From positions 806,001-870,000 of the forward strand of contig NZ_JANCNS010000003.1 in assembly GCF_022570735.2 (NCBI RefSeq): a DNA stretch of 64,000 nucleotides. The letters run 5' to 3'. The notes under the pieces are model-generated. The model was not told the origin of the DNA, did no database searches, and saw nothing but the letters and a program-made list of their open reading frames with translations. Numbering within the stretch: position 1 is the first letter of the stretch; every line of letters begins with the position of its first letter. A program made the translations under genes and the position numbers. The DNA comes from Christiangramia oceanisediminis (GTDB taxonomy: Bacteria; Bacteroidota; Bacteroidia; Flavobacteriales; Flavobacteriaceae). Positions 36,738-46,485 of the stretch are shown one piece after another.

Positions 36738-38849
36738 TTATTCGTTAGCTGCTCCTTTCGCTGCTTTGATCACTTCTTCAGAAATATTAGAAGGAGTTTC
36801 AGCATAGTGAGAGAATTCCATAGTTGAAGTTGCTCTACCAGATGAAAGCGTTCTTAACGTAGTTACGTAACCGAACATTTCAGAAAGCGGCACTTCAGCT
36901 TTGATTACTTTCGCTCCAGATCTATCGCTCATATTGTTAACCTGACCTCTTCTTCTGTTAAGGTCACCAACGATATCACCCATGTTCTCTTCTGGAGTTA
37001 CAACTTCTACTTTCATGATTGGCTCAAGGATCACAGCTCCTGCTTTCTTAGCAGATTCTTTATATCCCATCTTAGCAGCCAATTCGAAAGAAAGTTGATC
37101 AGAATCCACAGGGTGGAAAGATCCGTCTTTAAGAACAACCTTGAGGCTATCCATAGTAAATCCAGCTAGTGGTCCGTTTTTCATAGCCTCTTCAAATCCT
37201 TTTTGAACTGAAGGGATGAATTCTTTAGGAATACGTCCACCTTTGATCTCGTCTACGAACTGAAGACCATTTCCTTCGAAATCTTCATCTACAGGCCCTA
37301 ATTCGAATACGATGTCTGCGAACTTACCACGACCACCAGACTGTTTTTTGTAAACTTCTCTGTGATCTGCAGGTCTTCTTACAGCTTCCTTGTACTCTAC
37401 CTGAGGCTCACCAACATTAACCTCCACTTTAAACTCACGCTTCATACGGTCGATAATGATCTCCAGGTGAAGCTCACCCATACCAGAGATAATTGTTTGA
37501 CCAGAGTTTTCGTCAGTCTTAACTGTAAAAGTTGGATCCTCCTCAGCTAGTTTACCAAGAGCCATTCCCATTTTCTCAACATCAGCCTTAGTCTTAGGCT
37601 CAACAGCAATACCGATTACCGGCGCAGGGAAGGTCATTGATTCAAGAACGATAGGACTCTTAAGATCGGTAAGTGTATCTCCCGTCTTAATATCCTTAAA
37701 TCCAACAGCAGCTCCAATATCTCCAGCCTCGATCTTATCTATAGGCTCTTGCTTGTTAGAGTGCATCTGGTAAATTCTTGAAATACGCTCTTTCTTACCA
37801 GAACGAACGTTCAATACGTAAGAACCAGCTTCCAAAGTACCTGAATAAGCACGGAAGAATGCAAGACGACCTACGAAAGGATCGGTAGCAATCTTAAATG
37901 CAAGCGCAGAAAATGGAGAATCCACATTAGGCTTACGGCTTTCTTCTTCACCGGTCTCAGGATTGGTTCCAACGATCGCGTCTACATCTACCGGAGAAGG
38001 CAGGTAACGCATTACAGCGTCAAGCATAGCCTGAACACCTTTATTCTTAAATGCAGAACCACACATCATTGGGATGATGCTCATATCGATTGTTGCAGCT
38101 CTAAGAGCAGCGATGATCTCGTCTTCTGTGATAGAATCTTCATCTTCAAAGAATTTCTCCATCAACGCCTCATCATATTCAGCAACAGCCTCTACTAACT
38201 CTGCACGATATTTATTTACATCAGCTTCCAGTTCAGCAGGAATATCGATAGTCTCATAGGTCATTCCATGATCCTCATCATTCCAAATAATTGCCTTCTT
38301 GGAAATTAGGTCAACCACACCTTTAAAATCAATTTCGTCACCAATTGGAACCTGAAGCGGCACTGGATTTCCTCCTAACATTTCTCTTACCTGACGGCAA
38401 ACGTTGAAGAAATCTGCACCCTGACGGTCCATTTTGTTTACGAAACCTAGACGCGGTACTCTATATTTATCTGCCTGTCTCCAAACAGTTTCAGACTGAG
38501 GCTCAACCCCGTCTACTGCAGAGAACAATGCAACCACACCGTCTAGTACACGTAATGAACGCTCTACCTCAACAGTAAAGTCAACGTGACCAGGGGTGTC
38601 AATAATATTAACGGTATACTCCTGGTCTCTGTAAGGCCAGGTACAGTGAGTGGCTGCAGAGGTAATGGTAATTCCACGCTCCTGCTCCTGCTCCATCCAG
38701 TCCATAGTGGCCGCACCATCGTGCACCTCACCAATCTTGTGACTGATTCCTGTATAATAAAGGATACGCTCAGTAGTTGTGGTTTTACCCGCATCAATAT
38801 GAGCTGCAATTCCAATATTTCTAGTAAATTTTAAATCTCTTTGTGCCAT
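36738..38849 (-). CDS. fusA: Translation elongation factor EF-G
   Basis: The 703-residue length is standard. GTPase motifs are [15 protein letters not shown] (P loop, residues 16-23), the switch I segment [19 protein letters not shown] and [10 protein letters not shown]. Domains II-V follow, with [18 protein letters not shown] and the domain IV segment [18 protein letters not shown]. It catalyses translocation and, with RRF, ribosome recycling. It sits between rpsG and rpsJ. Confidence 0.98.
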   Translation of the reverse strand: MAQRDLKFTRNIGIAAHIDAGKTTTTERILYYTGISHKIGEVHDGAATMDWMEQEQERGITITSAATHCTWPYRDQEYTVNIIDTPGHVDFTVEVERSLRVLDGVVALFSAVDGVEPQSETVWRQADKYRVPRLGFVNKMDRQGADFFNVCRQVREMLGGNPVPLQVPIGDEIDFKGVVDLISKKAIIWNDEDHGMTYETIDIPAELEADVNKYRAELVEAVAEYDEALMEKFFEDEDSITEDEIIAALRAATIDMSIIPMMCGSAFKNKGVQAMLDAVMRYLPSPVDVDAIVGTNPETGEEESRKPNVDSPFSALAFKIATDPFVGRLAFFRAYSGTLEAGSYVLNVRSGKKERISRIYQMHSNKQEPIDKIEAGDIGAAVGFKDIKTGDTLTDLKSPIVLESMTFPAPVIGIAVEPKTKADVEKMGMALGKLAEEDPTFTVKTDENSGQTIISGMGELHLEIIIDRMKREFKVEVNVGEPQVEYKEAVRRPADHREVYKKQSGGRGKFADIVFELGPVDEDFEGNGLQFVDEIKGGRIPKEFIPSVQKGFEEAMKNGPLAGFTMDSLKVVLKDGSFHPVDSDQLSFELAAKMGYKESAKKAGAVILEPIMKVEVVTPEENMGDIVGDLNRRRGQVNNMSDRSGAKVIKAEVPLSEMFGYVTTLRTLSSGRATSTMEFSHYAETPSNISEEVIKAAKGAANE

Positions 38850-38853
38850 TTTT

Positions 38854-39330
38854 TTAGAATCTAAAGTGAGAGAATGCTTTATTAGCTTCAGCCATTTTAT
38901 GAGTATCTACTCTTTTCTTAACAGCAGCTCCTTCTTCTTTCGCAGCAGCAAGAACTTCAGCAGCCAGCTTTGCAGCCATAGACTTCTCATTTCTCTTACG
39001 CGCGAAACTGATTAACCACTTCATAGCAGTAGACACCTTACGGTCTGGTCTTATCTGCATTGGGATTTGAAAGGTAGCACCCCCAACACGTCTACTTCTC
39101 ACTTCAACGTGAGGCATAACGTTTGAAAGAGCATCTTTCCAGATCTCTAAAGCAGATTTCTCTTCGTCCTGTTTCTTTTGCTCTACGATATCTATAGCAT
39201 CATAGAAAATTTTAAAGGCTACGGATTTTTTACCATCCCACATCATCATGTTCACAAAACGTGTAACAAGCTGATCGTTAAATTTTGGATCTGGTAAAAG
39301 AGGTCTTTTTTTCGCCTGTCTTTTTCTCAT
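38854..39330 (-). CDS. rpsG: 30S ribosomal protein S7
   Basis: A 158-residue protein that nucleates head assembly. It begins [20 protein letters not shown]. The signature [20 protein letters not shown] is followed by the [20 protein letters not shown] region that forms the exit-channel hairpin. It lies four bases before fusA. Confidence 0.98.
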   Translation of the reverse strand: MRKRQAKKRPLLPDPKFNDQLVTRFVNMMMWDGKKSVAFKIFYDAIDIVEQKKQDEEKSALEIWKDALSNVMPHVEVRSRRVGGATFQIPMQIRPDRKVSTAMKWLISFARKRNEKSMAAKLAAEVLAAAKEEGAAVKKRVDTHKMAEANKAFSHFRF

Positions 39331-39353
39331 TTCTTTACATTAAAAGTTTTTAA

Positions 39354-39728
39354 TTACTTCTTAGGGCGTTTTGCTCCGTATTTAGATCTACGCTGAGTTC
39401 TACCTTCAACACCGGCAGTATCTAGCGCACCACGAACAATGTGGTATCTAACACCAGGCAAATCCTTTACCCTTCCACCTCTAACCAATACTATCGAGTG
39501 CTCCTGGAGGTTGTGTCCTTCTCCCGGAATGTAGGCGTTAACCTCTTTTCCGTTCGTTAACCTTACCCTTGCTACTTTACGCATAGCCGAGTTTGGTTTC
39601 TTAGGAGTGGTAGTGTACACACGTGTACAAACACCTCTCCTTTGAGGGCACGAATCCAAAGCAGCCGATTTACTCTTCTTGGTTATTTTGGCTCTTCCTT
39701 TTCGTACTAATTGTGAAATTGTTGGCAT
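39354..39728 (-). CDS. rpsL: 30S ribosomal protein S12
   Basis: A 124-residue decoding-centre protein. It has the signature [20 protein letters not shown] and [20 protein letters not shown]. The lysines whose changes give streptomycin resistance elsewhere (Lys 43/44 and Lys 88 here) are the ordinary residues. It is the first gene of the cluster and lies 55 bases from a strong promoter match. Confidence 0.98.
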   Translation of the reverse strand: MPTISQLVRKGRAKITKKSKSAALDSCPQRRGVCTRVYTTTPKKPNSAMRKVARVRLTNGKEVNAYIPGEGHNLQEHSIVLVRGGRVKDLPGVRYHIVRGALDTAGVEGRTQRRSKYGAKRPKK

Positions 39729-40169
39729 AATTTCCTATACACTAATTATTAATAAAATTTACTCCCTGTTTTTTTAGGGTCTGCAAAGGTAGAAATAAAA
39801 ATATATAATTCAAATACTGAAATGTTTATTTTTCAGAATTTTACGTTTCCAGGTCAGTTAACCACTCCCCGTCGCCTAAATCGGATTGAAAATCTCTTAG
39901 GAATTTCAAAGAATTAAATTTTTAAGGCAGATTATTGAATTATCAATAAAACAACCTTTTTGATCACTTATTAACTGAAGAAATTTAATCTTTTTAGCAT
40001 TTCACAGCGTTTTTCAAAGCTTTTATGGCTACAATGTTAAATTTAGAGTTTTTAACAACTGTTTATCAATGAGTTAGACTGTTAACAATGCATTAACTTA
40101 ATATTAAACTTGCATTAATGTGTAATTCTGAGCACATTTGGCGTTGGCTAATTCAAACAAATTTTTAAA
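39729..40169. other. Divergent intergenic region between rpsL and the susC-like gene
   Basis: These 441 bases hold no gene. The left end carries the cluster promoter. The right part is very AT-rich, with palindrome-like sequences such as GTTAACAATGCATTAAC (40081-40097). Near the susC start a poorer promoter match, TTG (40110-40112), 20 bases, CACATTTG (40133-40140), would give a leader of about 25 bases. Confidence 0.5.
39784..39814 (-). promoter_or_regulatory. Promoter of the ribosomal protein cluster
   Basis: On the minus strand TTTG (39814-39811), 19 bases, then TACCTTTG (39791-39784) exactly fits the Bacteroidota consensus TTTG-N(17-20)-TAnnTTTG. Transcription would begin about 50 bases before the rpsL ATG. 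The leader contains a small CCCT/AGGG stem. Confidence 0.78.
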
Positions 40170-43100
40170 ATGAAAACAAAGTTTAGTAGTATTTTAACAC
40201 TATTACTGGCGTTTGTTGTGCAATTAACTTTTGCCCAAGAACAAACGATTACCGGTACGGTTACAGACTCTGACGGCTTACCCCTGCCCGGAGTTAATGT
40301 AATGATCAAGGGGACATCTACAGGTACTCAAACTGATTTTGATGGTAATTACTCCATTCAAGCCAATCAGGGAGATGTACTTGTTTTTTCTTTCGTGGGA
40401 TTGCAAACCGCAGAATACGCTGTTCAGGCAGTTGATGTAATTGATGTAGTGATGCAACCCGACGCTGCACAATTACAGGAAGTCGTTGTTACCGCACTTG
40501 GTATTAAACGAGAAAAGCAAAGTCTGGGATACGCACAACAAAGCGTTGACTCAGAGTCTCTTGTAAAAGCTCGTGAAGTTAGTGTAAACAATGCACTGGC
40601 AGGTAAAGTTGCCGGGGTTCAGTTTAGAGGTGCTCCCTCATCTGGTTTCGGAAACTCCAATATTAGACTACGTGGTAACACTGATGTCCTCTACATCGTA
40701 GACAACATTAAAGTAGACAACCCATCTGATATTATAGTTGACGATATTGCGGAAATGTCTGTACTTAAGGGTGCTGCTGCAACCGCTCTTTATGGTCCAC
40801 AAGGACGAAATGGAGTTATCATGATCACGACCAAACAAGCAGGAAAAGGTGTTAGTGAAATTTCCATTAACCACTCTTCCGCTATGGAGAACGTTTACCT
40901 TTTACCGGAATATCAGAATGAGTACGGTGGAGGTTATTCTCAAGATTTCAATGTTTTCTCTTACGATCCTTCTGTTCATCCTGCTGACTGGGCTGGATTC
41001 GATGGTCAATTAATGGTTGAATATTATGCAGATGAAAGCTGGGGTCCTAGAATGGAAGGGCAGCTAGTTCGTCATTGGGATTCATGGATTCCCAATACTC
41101 CTGAATTTGGAGAGCTTAGACCATTTTCTCCTCAGCCAGATAATGTTAGAAACTTCTTCGAAACAGGAATCACCACCAACACCAACCTTACTTTTCAAAA
41201 AGGCGGTGAGGGCTACAACATTAGAGCATCTATTGCTAAAATTGACAGGACTGGGGTAATTCCAAATTCTGAAAGAAACACTGTTCAGGGATCTGTAAAT
41301 GCAACCCTTGATATCACTGATAAATTAACTGGATTTGTAAACGTTAACTATCAGGATAGAAGAACATCTAACTATCCAAACAACGGTTACGGAAACATTG
41401 CATCTAACTTTAACCAGTGGTGGCAAAGACAATTAGATATTGACCGTTTAAGAGATTACAGAAGAAACGGACAGGTGGTATCCTGGAACCTTAATTCCCC
41501 TACCAACCTACAACCTCTTTATTGGGACTCACCTTTTTTTGATCCTTATGAAAATCTAAATCCGCAGGATAAAAATGCCTTCTATGGTAGAATAGGTCTT
41601 ACTTATGAATTCACTGATGATTTAAATGCTACAGTTGAATTAAGAAAAACTCTGAACTCTTATGAATCGAATGACAGATTTGCTTTTGGAGGTTTAGGGC
41701 AACCTTATTACCTTGAAGACGAAAGTATCGATGGAACAGATGAATTATTTGGTATCTTAAACTATGACACTGATCTTTCAGATGATTTCGATTTAACTGC
41801 AAACGTTGGTTTTGAGATTTTTGATTCTAACTACAAAAGGCTTTACGCTGCTACCAATGGTGGATTAACTGCAGAAGGCTTCTATAGTCTTAACACTTCT
41901 AGAGATAGACCAACTTTATTTAGCACCAAGGAAGAATTTGCAAGAAGATCTACATTTGCAAAGGCCTCTTTAGGTTTTAGAAACCTATTATATCTTGATG
42001 GATCTGCTCGTCTCGACTGGCAATCTACTGCGAATGAAAATGATAACCGCGTAGAAACCTACGGAGGATCAATCAGTTTCATCTTTAGCAGATTACTACC
42101 TGAGAACAACATCCTTAGTTTTGGTAAACTTAGAGCAAGTATCGCGGAAGCACCTTTCTTCCCGAATATCTTCGCCACTAACGAAACTTTCACAGTGAAC
42201 CAGCCTTACGGTAGCTACGGAAAACTATCTGTAAAACCAACCCTTCCAAATCCTAATATTCAGGGTGGTGTAGTTCAGGAATATGAGATTGGACTTGAGA
42301 CAAGGTTCTTTGACAACAGATTCGGATTGGACGTAACAAGATTCAATAGAGAAAATGATCAATTACCTGCTTCTGTTTCTCTAGATCCAACCACCGGTTA
42401 TTCAAGTTTTCAGGTGAACTCAGGAAAGCAGTCTTTTGAAGGATGGGAATTTACTGTAAATGTAGTTCCAGTTAGAACTGATGCTTTCACCTGGGATATT
42501 AGTGCCAACCTTGCTACTTTAACAAGAACGGTAGATGCTATCGCTCCAGGAACAGATGTAAATGTTCTTAGTACTTCATGGAGAGGAATTCAGCTTCAGG
42601 AAAGAACTGGTGAAGAATGGGGTGCTATATACGGTCGTGCTTTTAGAAGAAATGAAAATGGAGAAATTCTACTTTCTTCTACAGGTAACCCACGTTATGA
42701 CGCTAACCAATACCTTGGACAAATTTTACCTGATTTCACAGGTGGTGGTACTTCATACATGACCTTCAAGAATTTTAGCCTTGGCCTGGATTTTGATTTC
42801 CAGAAAGGAGGAAAAATTTTCTCAACAACAAGAATGTTTAATGCTTATTCTGGTTTAGGAATAGAAACAGTAGGAAATAACGCAGCTGGCAATCCGCTTC
42901 GTGATCCTGTGACTGGTGGTGATGTATCCATACCTGTTGCTGATGCAGATGCAGATACCGGTGGTATCTTAATTGAAGGTGTTGATGAAACTACAGGAGA
43001 GCCTGCATCTTATTATGTAGATGCCCTAACTTACTACGCACGTTTATTTGCTTTACATGAGAACTGGATCTACGATGCATCGTATGTTAAACTAAGACAG

Positions 43101-43334
43101 GCAAGACTGGATTACCAGGTTCCTGCTAGTGCATTAGAAAATACTTTTATCAAATCTGCCAATATTGGTGTATTTGCCAGTAACTTATGGATGATCTACA
43201 CTGCAGTAGATGGAATAGACATTTCAGAGATCGAAGATAGTGGTACACTTGGTGGTGATGGATTTGGATGGACCGAAGGTGGACAATCACCAAACACAAG
43301 AACCATCGGTCTTAACTTAAACGTAACATTCTAA
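40170..43334 (+). CDS. SusC/RagA-type TonB-dependent outer-membrane transporter
   Basis: A 1054-residue protein with a signal peptide (SSILTLLLAFVVQLTFAQE). A carboxypeptidase-regulatory-like domain follows (about 24-110, TITGTVTDSDGLPLPGVNVM). The plug opens with LQEVVVTALGIKREKQSLGY, contains LKGAAATALYGPQGRNGVIM and leads into a 22-strand barrel that ends in GLNLNVTF. It works with the SusD-like lipoprotein 14 bases downstream to import an oligosaccharide or other nutrient. No sugar-active enzyme, sigma or anti-sigma gene is adjacent, so the substrate cannot be predicted. Confidence 0.93.
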   Translation: MKTKFSSILTLLLAFVVQLTFAQEQTITGTVTDSDGLPLPGVNVMIKGTSTGTQTDFDGNYSIQANQGDVLVFSFVGLQTAEYAVQAVDVIDVVMQPDAAQLQEVVVTALGIKREKQSLGYAQQSVDSESLVKAREVSVNNALAGKVAGVQFRGAPSSGFGNSNIRLRGNTDVLYIVDNIKVDNPSDIIVDDIAEMSVLKGAAATALYGPQGRNGVIMITTKQAGKGVSEISINHSSAMENVYLLPEYQNEYGGGYSQDFNVFSYDPSVHPADWAGFDGQLMVEYYADESWGPRMEGQLVRHWDSWIPNTPEFGELRPFSPQPDNVRNFFETGITTNTNLTFQKGGEGYNIRASIAKIDRTGVIPNSERNTVQGSVNATLDITDKLTGFVNVNYQDRRTSNYPNNGYGNIASNFNQWWQRQLDIDRLRDYRRNGQVVSWNLNSPTNLQPLYWDSPFFDPYENLNPQDKNAFYGRIGLTYEFTDDLNATVELRKTLNSYESNDRFAFGGLGQPYYLEDESIDGTDELFGILNYDTDLSDDFDLTANVGFEIFDSNYKRLYAATNGGLTAEGFYSLNTSRDRPTLFSTKEEFARRSTFAKASLGFRNLLYLDGSARLDWQSTANENDNRVETYGGSISFIFSRLLPENNILSFGKLRASIAEAPFFPNIFATNETFTVNQPYGSYGKLSVKPTLPNPNIQGGVVQEYEIGLETRFFDNRFGLDVTRFNRENDQLPASVSLDPTTGYSSFQVNSGKQSFEGWEFTVNVVPVRTDAFTWDISANLATLTRTVDAIAPGTDVNVLSTSWRGIQLQERTGEEWGAIYGRAFRRNENGEILLSSTGNPRYDANQYLGQILPDFTGGGTSYMTFKNFSLGLDFDFQKGGKIFSTTRMFNAYSGLGIETVGNNAAGNPLRDPVTGGDVSIPVADADADTGGILIEGVDETTGEPASYYVDALTYYARLFALHENWIYDASYVKLRQARLDYQVPASALENTFIKSANIGVFASNLWMIYTAVDGIDISEIEDSGTLGGDGFGWTEGGQSPNTRTIGLNLNVTF

Positions 43335-43348
43335 AAATTTTAGATAAG

Positions 43349-44797
43349 ATGAAAAAATTAATTAATTCGATATTGGTATTTACAGTGGTTTTTGCCGGTT
43401 TCACCTCCTGTGAAACGGTAGACTTTGCTGATATTAACCAGAATCCTAATGAACCTAATCAACCCGTAGCAAGTAGTTTACTTGCTAACGCGGAAGGAGC
43501 CTTAGCAGATCTTTTAACTGCAACTACACCTAATTTATATGTTCAGTACCTTTCCAATGGTCAGTATGAGGAGGAATCCAGATATCAGACCCTGAACTGG
43601 GACTGGGAGGGGTGGTATGCCGTTCTTACCGATTTGCAGAGAGTAATAGATTTGAACACTAACGAAGATACCCGTGAAGCAACAGCTACAGGAGATGCAT
43701 CTAATGCCAATCAAATTGCTGTAGCCACGATACTAAGGGTATATTTCCTAGAAATGATGACTACGCGTTGGGGACAAATCCCTTATTCTGAGGCATTACA
43801 AGGATTGGATGCTCAATTCCCTACTTATGATACTCAGGAAGAAATCTACAATGGTTTATTTGACGAACTGGATATGGCACTTGACATGATAGAGCCAGGC
43901 CAGGGACCAAATGGAGATTATTTGTTTGCTGGAAACATGAGCAGATGGGAAACGTTTGGGCAAACCCTAAAAATGACAATGGCACTTAGACTTTCTGTAG
44001 CTAATCCTACCCTAGGAGCACAAAAGTTCAACGAAGCCCTGGGGAATGCAATTTCTTCTAATAACGAAAACCTATACTATAGTTTCCTTGCTGATGAAAA
44101 CAATGATAATCCTTGGGAAGACAGATTCCTAGCACCTAGTTTCCGACGTGACTATTTAGTAAGTGATGTTTTTGTAGATAACCTGGTAGGTAGTGGAGCA
44201 AGTAACATGCCTGAAGATCCTAGATTAAAGGAAATGGCTGAACCAGCTACCAGTTCTCCTGGTAATTACATTGGTGCACCTTACGGAGCTGTAAACTCAG
44301 CTACAGATGATTATTCTTTCATTACAGAAGATATTATTTTTACTCAAGATGCTCCAGCATATATTTATACCTACGCGCAAGTTCTTTTCGCGAGAGCAGA
44401 GGCAGCTCATTTAGGCTGGACTGATGAGGATGCTGAAATGCTATATGACATGGGCGTTCTGGCGTCTATGGAGCAATGGGGATCTTCAAACGAAGAAGCA
44501 ACAGCCTATCTTGCTGCTAATCCATATACCGGACCTCAAGATATTGGTTACGAGAAATGGGTAGCTCTTTATCTTCAAGGATATGAAGCTTGGGCTGAAT
44601 GGAGAAGACTGAAGGCGATGGGCTATGAAAAAGAATTAACCGCTCCAGCCGAGTTATTAAGTAACGCTACTGATATTCCAGACAGACAGGCTTACCCTGC
44701 AACTGCTGGCTCTTTGAACGAAGAGAATTACAACCAGGCAGTAAGCTCTCAGGGACCTGACGAGTTGAATACGGTACTATGGATTTTTGGAGGATAG
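43349..44797 (+). CDS. SusD/RagB-family nutrient-binding lipoprotein
   Basis: A 482-residue lipoprotein with lipobox FAGFTSC. It is of the SusD-like type with TPR helices: FADINQNPNEPNQPVASSLL near the start, the RVYFLEMMTTRWGQIPYSEA helix region, ARAEAAHLGWT, and the closing KWVALYLQGYEAWAEWRRLK. It caps the SusC barrel and captures the ligand at the cell surface. The sequence resembles the SusD-like_2 branch often found with peptide or unknown substrates. A terminator follows at 44822. Confidence 0.92.
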   Translation: MKKLINSILVFTVVFAGFTSCETVDFADINQNPNEPNQPVASSLLANAEGALADLLTATTPNLYVQYLSNGQYEEESRYQTLNWDWEGWYAVLTDLQRVIDLNTNEDTREATATGDASNANQIAVATILRVYFLEMMTTRWGQIPYSEALQGLDAQFPTYDTQEEIYNGLFDELDMALDMIEPGQGPNGDYLFAGNMSRWETFGQTLKMTMALRLSVANPTLGAQKFNEALGNAISSNNENLYYSFLADENNDNPWEDRFLAPSFRRDYLVSDVFVDNLVGSGASNMPEDPRLKEMAEPATSSPGNYIGAPYGAVNSATDDYSFITEDIIFTQDAPAYIYTYAQVLFARAEAAHLGWTDEDAEMLYDMGVLASMEQWGSSNEEATAYLAANPYTGPQDIGYEKWVALYLQGYEAWAEWRRLKAMGYEKELTAPAELLSNATDIPDRQAYPATAGSLNEENYNQAVSSQGPDELNTVLWIFGG

Positions 44798-44821
44798 TAC
44801 TCTAAAAGTTTTCTTTAGACA

Positions 44822-44852
44822 AAAACCTGCTCACTATGAGCAGGTTTTTTTT
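44822..44852 (+). terminator. Intrinsic terminator after the susD-like gene
   Basis: A perfect 12-bp stem (AAAACCTGCTCA, 44822-44833, with TGAGCAGGTTTT, 44837-44848), a three-base loop and a T run to 44852. It shows that susC-susD ends here and that the next gene starts after it. Confidence 0.92.
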
Positions 44853-44877
44853 ATATTGTAAACTAAAATCTATTTTG

Positions 44878-45561
44878 ATGAAATATTTGATTTACCTCAG
44901 CATATTCTTTATATCTGTATTAACTCAGGCACAAAATCCGGTTAATTCTGGAGATCTTAGTGATGGATTCAAAATTATGCGTAATGACCTTAAGGGCTCA
45001 CCTTTTCTCACCCAGAAATGGTATGTTGGCCATGGCGTGTTAAAAGATGGCAAACTTACCACACCGCAAATAATGAATTATGATATTCATGGAAATAACC
45101 TCGTTTATAAAGCCAATGAAAACGAGGATGTATTAAAACTTCTAGACAACAATTTTACTGGTTTCATATTAAAAGCTGAAACGGGCGAATTAATATTCAC
45201 GAAGATTCCCGGAGAGCAATTTGAAAAAAATAAAAAAGACACTAAATACTATCAAATTGTTAACCCTCCATCAAGACTTGTGGTGACAGAATTCTATAAG
45301 GAATTAGACGACCCTAACGCCAGCGGTTGGACTTCCAGCACGCAAAGTACAAAATCAGCTGAGTATGATTTGGAGGTTGATTATTACGTATTAAACCCAA
45401 AGAATAAATATGAAGAAGTAAAATTGAAAGAAAGAGCCATTCTCAAGATATTTGATGACAAAAAGAAAGAATTAGAATCTTTTATTAATAGTAACGATAT
45501 CGATATTAATTCTCCTGAAGACTTATTTAAAATCGTCGAGCACTATTATTCCCTTAAATAA
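44878..45561 (+). CDS. Secreted protein of unknown function
   Basis: From ATG 44878 (MKYLIYLSIFFISVLTQAQN) the product has 227 residues with a clear signal peptide. A longer frame from 44836 begins inside the terminator hairpin and is rejected. The mature part is mixed and Lys-rich, with beta-type segments (GFILKAETGELIFTKIPGEQ) and a helical end (KIFDDKKKELESFINSNDID). It lies after the susC-susD terminator, so it is probably expressed separately. I do not recognise the family. Confidence 0.75.
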   Translation: MKYLIYLSIFFISVLTQAQNPVNSGDLSDGFKIMRNDLKGSPFLTQKWYVGHGVLKDGKLTTPQIMNYDIHGNNLVYKANENEDVLKLLDNNFTGFILKAETGELIFTKIPGEQFEKNKKDTKYYQIVNPPSRLVVTEFYKELDDPNASGWTSSTQSTKSAEYDLEVDYYVLNPKNKYEEVKLKERAILKIFDDKKKELESFINSNDIDINSPEDLFKIVEHYYSLK

Positions 45562-45673
45562 ATTTTCAGATACGATTTATATAATCTAACTTATCTGACG
45601 GTCTCGGAACTCTTGCCGGAGTAATAGCACTTAATTTATGTAATGAGTAATTAGCCTGATAATGTGAATTTTT

Positions 45674-45701
45674 AAACCACCTCTTTCGAGGTGGTTTTTT
45701 T
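45674..45701 (+). terminator. Intrinsic terminator
   Basis: A perfect 10-bp stem (AAACCACCTC, 45674-45683, with GAGGTGGTTT, 45688-45697), loop TTTC, then a T run. It closes the secreted-protein gene before the methyltransferase gene. Confidence 0.92.
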
Positions 45702-45738
45702 ATTTTAAAGCAATTCTAACATAGACCAATATTAATTT

Positions 45739-45746
45739 TAAATTTG
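45739..45746 (+). promoter_or_regulatory. Possible -7 box before the rlmB-like gene
   Basis: TAAATTTG matches TAnnTTTG and ends four bases before the ATG at 45751, so a transcript starting there would be almost leaderless. No clear -33 TTG was seen at the right distance. Confidence 0.35.
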
Positions 45747-45750
45747 CCCT

Positions 45751-46485
45751 ATGGAAACAGAAAACAGGATCTACGGAATAAGAGCCGTAATTGAAGCTAT
45801 TGAAAGCGGAAAAAGCATTGAAAAACTATTCGTTCAGAAAGGTCTTTCCGGATCCCTGTTCCAGGAATTGAACAGGCACCTGAAAAAGGCCAATTTCACG
45901 ATATCTTATGTGCCTGTTGAAAAACTGAACAAACTCAGCAAAGGAAACCATCAGGGAGTGGTTGCAAGCATTTCGCCGGTAAGTTACGTAGGCCTTGACG
46001 AGTTGATGGAGATCTCACAAAAATCAACTACCCCTCCCCTATTTTTATTACTGGATGGCTTAACCGATGTAAGGAATTTTGGAGCGATTATTCGAACTGC
46101 CGAATGTTGCGGCGTTACCGGGATCATTATCCCTGAAAAAGGAGCAGCCCCTATTAATGCCGATACGGTAAAGACTTCAGCGGGTGCAGTATTTAAATTA
46201 CCGATTTGCAGGGTGAACCATATCCTCGATGCAGTTTATCACCTTCAAACCTATGACATCAAATTGATCGCCGCAACCGAAAAGACCGACGATACTATTC
46301 ACGATATCAAACTGGATCAGCCTATTGGAATAATTATGGGTAACGAAGCAAAGGGAGTTTCGAATTCTATCTTAAAAGCCGTTGACCATAAGGCTAAATT
46401 GCCCATGCTTGGCAGTATAGCCTCGCTGAACGTTTCAGTAGCCTGCGGAGCTATCTTGTACGAAGTAGTTAGGCAACGCCTTTAA
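45751..46485 (+). CDS. rlmB: 23S rRNA (guanosine-2'-O)-methyltransferase, SpoU/TrmH family
   Basis: The protein has 244 residues. An N-terminal L30e-like substrate-binding domain (about 1-75: RIYGIRAVIEAIESGKSIEK) is followed by a SPOUT knot domain. The three SpoU motifs are visible: LLDGLTDVRNFGAIIRTAEC, GIIMGNEAKGVSNSIL and LPMLGSIASLNVSVACGAIL. It most likely methylates G2251 of 23S rRNA (RlmB), although closely related SpoU enzymes with other targets cannot be excluded. Its end overlaps the convergent rhomboid gene by four bases. Confidence 0.9.
   Translation: METENRIYGIRAVIEAIESGKSIEKLFVQKGLSGSLFQELNRHLKKANFTISYVPVEKLNKLSKGNHQGVVASISPVSYVGLDELMEISQKSTTPPLFLLLDGLTDVRNFGAIIRTAECCGVTGIIIPEKGAAPINADTVKTSAGAVFKLPICRVNHILDAVYHLQTYDIKLIAATEKTDDTIHDIKLDQPIGIIMGNEAKGVSNSILKAVDHKAKLPMLGSIASLNVSVACGAILYEVVRQRL

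Noticed and set aside
22408-39728. Signs of horizontal transfer in the ribosomal cluster
   Set aside because: Gene order, gene lengths and terminators fit vertical inheritance in Bacteroidota; the lack of tuf, adk and map appears normal for the group.
40000-40140. AT-rich inverted repeats before susC considered as an operator or origin
   Set aside because: They are short, imperfect and expected at this AT content; no DnaA-box cluster or regulator gene is near.
44836-44877. Earlier start for the secreted protein after susD
   Set aside because: It lies within the terminator hairpin and before a good signal peptide that starts at ATG 44878.
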